NCBI GenBank assembly: GCA_934409175.1
Contig: CAKRVX010000079.1
Location: 1 to 9,465, forward strand
Length of the DNA: 9,465 nucleotides
Reading direction: 5' to 3'
From: an uncultured Blautia sp.
GTDB lineage: Bacteria; Bacillota; Clostridia; Lachnospirales; Lachnospiraceae
This document shows positions 7,086-9,465 of the stretch, piece after piece. The notes below the pieces were generated by a model. The model saw only the letters and a program-made list of their open reading frames with translations, was not told the DNA's origin and did not search any database. A program made the translations under genes and the position numbers. How positions within the stretch are numbered: the stretch's first letter is position 1; each line of letters starts with the position of its first letter.

Positions 7086-7102
7086 AGGAAAAGTGATATA
7101 AT
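7075..7102 (+). promoter_or_regulatory. Extended -10 promoter for the phosphodiesterase gene
   Basis: TGATATAAT (7094-7102) is a full extended -10 element (TG, one base, TATAAT). The -35 region, TGAAAA at 7075-7080 with a 16-bp spacer, is weak, as is common for extended -10 promoters. The predicted start near 7109 lies just before the large hairpin, giving a leader of about 138 nt before the phosphodiesterase gene. Confidence 0.55.
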
Positions 7103-7108
7103 ATTTAA

Positions 7109-7246
7109 AAGAAAAACAGGGGACTGCTTAAGCGGTTCCCTGTTTATAAAGCTTTGGGTAAACTTGCGTAACTATTCGGCAGTCTGCAACTGCGAAAAAA
7201 GACACTGAACAGTTACAAATTTTATTTAAGAGAGGTTTATAGAGAA
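7109..7246 (+). promoter_or_regulatory. Putative structured leader of the phosphodiesterase mRNA
   Basis: Beyond the large hairpin, the leader holds complementary segments that cannot all pair at once: GTAACT (7168-7173) with AGTTAC (7211-7216), GCAGT (7179-7183) with ACTGC (7189-7193), and AACTG (7188-7192) with CAGTT (7210-7214). The first two are compatible and nest; the third competes with both. I recognise no known riboswitch class. The ribosome binding site AAGAGAGG (7228-7235) lies 11 nt before the ATG and outside these stems. Regulatory function is speculative. Confidence 0.3.
7114..7145 (+). terminator. Strong 14-bp hairpin after ugpB (weak terminator or attenuator)
   Basis: AAACAGGG (7114-7121) pairs with CCCTGTTT (7138-7145), G7122 wobbles with T7137, and ACTGC (7123-7127) pairs with GCGGT (7132-7136) around a TTAA loop. 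There is no long U-tract: after TTT comes ATAAAG, so termination may be partial. It could end or stabilise the operon mRNA 3' of the binding-protein gene. It also falls at the 5' end of the transcript from the promoter at 7094-7102. Confidence 0.6.
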
Positions 7247-7996
7247 ATGGCAGAAACAGCAAAAAATACAAGAACAACAAAAGTATGGGCACATAGAGGA
7301 GCCAGCGGATACAGACCAGAGAACACTTTGGAGGCCTTTGAACTTGCTGTCAAACAGGGCGCAGATGGAATTGAACTGGATGTGCATACTTCTGCAGACG
7401 GTGAGCTGATCGTTATGCATGACGAGGCAGTAGACCGTGTTACAGACGGAACCGGAATGATCAAAGACATGACACTGGCCCAGCTGAAAGAATTAAAAGT
7501 CAGCACCCCTGCAGAACCAACCGGAATCTACCGTGTCCCGACTCTGGCTGAAGTACTGGATCTGATGCGTACCACTGATATGATGGTAAATATTGAGTTA
7601 AAGAACAGTATCTGCTTTTATCCTGGAATGGAAGAGAAGATCCTGAAACTGGTAAAAGAAATGAAAATGGAAGACCAGTTGATTTATTCTTCTTTTAATC
7701 ACTACAGTCTGCTGCAGTTAAAACAGTTGGATGACCATGTACAGACAGGCATTCTTTTCAGTGATGGATGGATAAATCCTGCTATGTATGCCAAGAATCT
7801 GGGAATCAACGCTGTACATCCGGCAGTTTATCACCTGAAATACCCACAGTTCATGGAAGAAGTGAAACGTGCAGGATTAAAAATGCACGTATGGACGGCA
7901 AACAAGCCGGAGCATATCCAGCTGGTCAAAAATGCAGGGGCAGAAGCTGTTATTACTAATTATCCGGACAGAGCATTGGAGATTGTGGAAAAGTAA
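7247..7996 (+). CDS. ugpQ: Cytoplasmic glycerophosphodiester phosphodiesterase (GDPD)
   Basis: It hydrolyses glycerophosphodiesters (for example glycerophosphocholine or glycerophosphoethanolamine) to G3P and an alcohol. At 249 residues it matches UgpQ-type enzymes. The TIM-barrel GDPD signature is complete: AHRG with catalytic His16, PENT (24-27), metal-ligand pair Glu43 and Asp45 in IELDV, second catalytic His58 in VMHDE, and Glu117/Lys119 in NIELKN. The C-terminal half has HVWTANKP and the closing VITNYPD motif. No signal peptide or membrane segment is visible, so it acts in the cytoplasm on imported diesters, unlike secreted GlpQ. It follows the UgpB-like gene by 178 bp with its own predicted promoter and leader, so it can probably be expressed separately from the importer as well as by read-through. 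Context with UgpCAEB strongly supports a role in the same pathway. Confidence 0.93.
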   Translation: MAETAKNTRTTKVWAHRGASGYRPENTLEAFELAVKQGADGIELDVHTSADGELIVMHDEAVDRVTDGTGMIKDMTLAQLKELKVSTPAEPTGIYRVPTLAEVLDLMRTTDMMVNIELKNSICFYPGMEEKILKLVKEMKMEDQLIYSSFNHYSLLQLKQLDDHVQTGILFSDGWINPAMYAKNLGINAVHPAVYHLKYPQFMEEVKRAGLKMHVWTANKPEHIQLVKNAGAEAVITNYPDRALEIVEK

Positions 7997-8019
7997 AGAG
8001 TAAGACATTATCTATTAAT

Positions 8020-8076
8020 AAAAAAGGTATCTACCCGTGAATATGAATTGTCATATATCAGGCAGGATACCTTTTA
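8020..8076. terminator. Bidirectional terminator between convergent genes
   Basis: AAAAGGTATC (8022-8031) pairs with GATACCTTTT (8066-8075). The enclosed region carries an inner stem, ATATGA (8041-8046) with TCATAT (8051-8056), so the whole folds as a long interrupted hairpin. TTTTATATT follows on the plus strand, and the complement of the A-run (8020-8025) gives six U residues on the minus strand. It lies between the phosphodiesterase and the DUF1846 gene, which converge, and can serve both. Confidence 0.8.
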
Positions 8077-8085
8077 TATTATATG

Positions 8086-8107
8086 TTGTAATTTTCAGAA
8101 ATTACAA
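8086..8107. repeat. Perfect 9-bp AT-rich inverted repeat
   Basis: TTGTAATTT (8086-8094) and AAATTACAA (8099-8107) are exact complements around TCAG. The repeat sits 27 bp beyond the DUF1846 stop codon on that gene's downstream side. It has no U-tract of its own on either strand, so it is more likely a 3' hairpin ahead of the terminator at 8020-8076 than a terminator itself. Confidence 0.5.
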
Positions 8108-8133
8108 ATGACACTATAGAAATTATTTTAAAA

Positions 8134-9465
8134 TTATTTCTGTAGCTTCTTAGCATGCTCAGACTTGGGTTCGCAGGTAAGCTCTACGCCAAGTTTGCGA
8201 AACTCCAGGATATCTGCCTGAGAGAGAAGGACTGATGTATGAACCTGGCAGCCTTTTAATTTCGGAATCTGCTGCAGAGCAAGTTTTGCATCTTCGTTAT
8301 CAGCGGCACTGATGGAAAGTGCGATCAGGGTTTCATCAGAATGAAGTCTCGGGTTCTTACTTCCAAGGTATTCAGTCTTGAGAGCCTGGATCGGTCTTAA
8401 AGCTTCTGGGGAGATAACATGTTTGCCATGATCGATTCCAGCAAGTTCTTTCAGTGCGTTTAAGATCAGAGCTGAGGATGCACCCAGAAGTTCGGAAGTT
8501 TTTCCTGTAATGATGCGTCCGTCCGGAAGTTCCATGGCAGCAGCAGGAGAACCTGTTTCTTCCTCACGTTTCAGAGCAGCAGGAACGACCTTGCGGTCTT
8601 CGACGCTGACATGTGCCTGTTTCAGCAGAAGTTCGATTTTATAGACTTCTTCTTCACGCCCTGTTCCGCGTACCAGAGCCTCCATACTTTTATAATATCT
8701 GCGGATAATTTCCTGACGCGCAGCTTCCTGGCAGGCTTCGTCGTCAACAATGCAGTTACCAGCCATATTTACCCCCATGTCTGTGGGAGATTTGTAAGGG
8801 CATTCGCCCATGATCTTCTCAAACATAGCCTGAAGAACAGGGAAAACTTCAACATCACGGTTGTAATTAATAGTAGTTTCACCATATGCTTCCAGATGGA
8901 ACGGATCGATCATATTGACGTCATTTAAGTCAGCAGTAGCAGCTTCGTATGCCAGGTTTACCGGATGTTTCAGCGGAATGTTCCAGATTGGGAATGTTTC
9001 AAATTTCGCATATCCGGCTTTGACACCACGTTTGTATTCATGATAAAGCTGAGACAGACAGGTAGCCATTTTTCCGCTTCCCGGTCCCGGAGCTGTGATG
9101 ACAACCAGAGGTCTTGTTGTTTCAATATAATCATTCTTGCCGTATCCTTCATCACTTACGATTAAAGAAGTATTGTTTGGATAACCAGGGATCAGATAAA
9201 GCACATAAACTTTGATTCCTAGTTTCTCCAGACGTTTCTTGAACGCATCTGCGCTCTCCTGTCCTGCATACTGAGTAATGCAGACACTTCCTACATAAAG
9301 ACCGCGCTCTGTAAATACTTCCATGAGACGGAGTACATCCTCGTCATAAGTGATACCAAGATCGCCTCTGACCTTATTCTTATCAATGTCAGCAGCACTG
9401 ATTACGATGACGATCTCTGCCTGATCAGAAAGCTGCATCAGCATGCGCAGTTTACTGTCCGGCTC
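8134..9465 (-). CDS. DUF1846 family protein (N-terminus outside window)
   Basis: The minus-strand frame stays open through the window edge (EPDSKLR precedes the Met at 9444), so that Met is internal and the gene is cut at its 5' end; 443 residues are visible and, from memory of the family, about 50-60 are missing. Recognisable DUF1846 features are the N-terminal Rossmann-like segment with QLSDQAEIVIVISA, the glycine-rich loop APGPGSGKMA (encoded near 9066-9095), GVNMAGN, TSELLGASSALILNALK, and the C-terminal HTSVLLSQADI and GVELTCEP. The GPGSGKM loop resembles a P-loop but lacks the Ser/Thr after Lys, so nucleotide binding is uncertain. No signal peptide or membrane helices are visible, suggesting a cytoplasmic protein. 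The family is common in Firmicutes and I know of no established function. It converges on the phosphodiesterase and shows no sign of being co-regulated with it. Confidence 0.88.
   Translation of the reverse strand, partial: EPDSKLRMLMQLSDQAEIVIVISAADIDKNKVRGDLGITYDEDVLRLMEVFTERGLYVGSVCITQYAGQESADAFKKRLEKLGIKVYVLYLIPGYPNNTSLIVSDEGYGKNDYIETTRPLVVITAPGPGSGKMATCLSQLYHEYKRGVKAGYAKFETFPIWNIPLKHPVNLAYEAATADLNDVNMIDPFHLEAYGETTINYNRDVEVFPVLQAMFEKIMGECPYKSPTDMGVNMAGNCIVDDEACQEAARQEIIRRYYKSMEALVRGTGREEEVYKIELLLKQAHVSVEDRKVVPAALKREEETGSPAAAMELPDGRIITGKTSELLGASSALILNALKELAGIDHGKHVISPEALRPIQALKTEYLGSKNPRLHSDETLIALSISAADNEDAKLALQQIPKLKGCQVHTSVLLSQADILEFRKLGVELTCEPKSEHAKKLQK

Noticed and set aside
7164..7208. 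Possible leader peptide starting at TTG 7164
   Set aside because: About 14 codons with a rare start codon, no ribosome binding site and no run of regulatory codons.
8120..8139. AAATTATTT direct repeat near the DUF1846 stop codon
   Set aside because: Short, very AT-rich and partly coding; chance is the simplest explanation.
8611..8928. Plus-strand open frame of 105 codons opposite the DUF1846 gene
   Set aside because: It is opposite conserved family sequence, with no recognisable motif and no promoter or ribosome binding site.
9442..9444. Met at 9444 as the true start of the DUF1846 gene
   Set aside because: The frame remains open to the window edge with family-like sequence (DSKLRMLMQLSD), so the start lies outside.

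Overview
The window looks like a chromosome segment from an anaerobic, low-to-medium GC Gram-positive bacterium, most likely a gut Lachnospiraceae (Blautia/Dorea/Ruminococcus type). The grounds are AGGAG-type ribosome binding sites, compact operons, U-tract intrinsic terminators, a DUF1846 protein, and a secreted acidic Gly/Ser/Thr/Asp-rich beta-helix protein of a kind common in that family. The genus assignment is an inference. No RNA genes, CRISPR arrays, insertion sequences or phage genes were seen.

Layout. (1) 1-1737: 3' part of a large secreted beta-helix protein whose start lies outside the window, closed by a clear intrinsic terminator. (2) 1795-1911: regulatory region with direct hexamer repeats resembling a Firmicutes PHO box, a near-perfect inverted repeat and a promoter. 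(3) 1912-7068: five same-strand genes: a HAD-IIA (NagD-like) phosphatase, then a complete ABC importer of the UgpCAEB type (ATPase, two permeases, solute-binding protein). Spacings are 23 bp, 29 bp, a 1-bp overlap and 63 bp. (4) 7069-7246: a 178-bp gap with an extended -10 promoter, a strong 14-bp hairpin and a leader that can fold in alternative ways. (5) 7247-7996: a cytoplasmic glycerophosphodiester phosphodiesterase (UgpQ type). (6) 7997-8133: a convergent terminator and a small inverted repeat. (7) 8134-9465, minus strand: a DUF1846 protein whose N-terminus is outside the window.

How the genes fit together. The solute-binding protein resembles E. coli UgpB over several motifs, so the importer most likely brings in sn-glycerol-3-phosphate (G3P) and/or glycerophosphodiesters such as glycerophosphocholine. 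The phosphodiesterase would cut diesters to G3P plus an alcohol inside the cell. The HAD phosphatase, from the same broad class as known G3P/phosphoglycolate phosphatases, could release phosphate and glycerol. Read as a whole, this is a scavenging cassette for deacylated phospholipids, possibly under phosphate control. The flanking beta-helix and DUF1846 genes show no sequence link to it.

The core is a recognisable ugp-like system, not a new one. The less ordinary points are the phosphatase heading the operon, the PHO-box-like repeats, the UgpB-like protein without a normal lipobox, and the structured leader before the phosphodiesterase.
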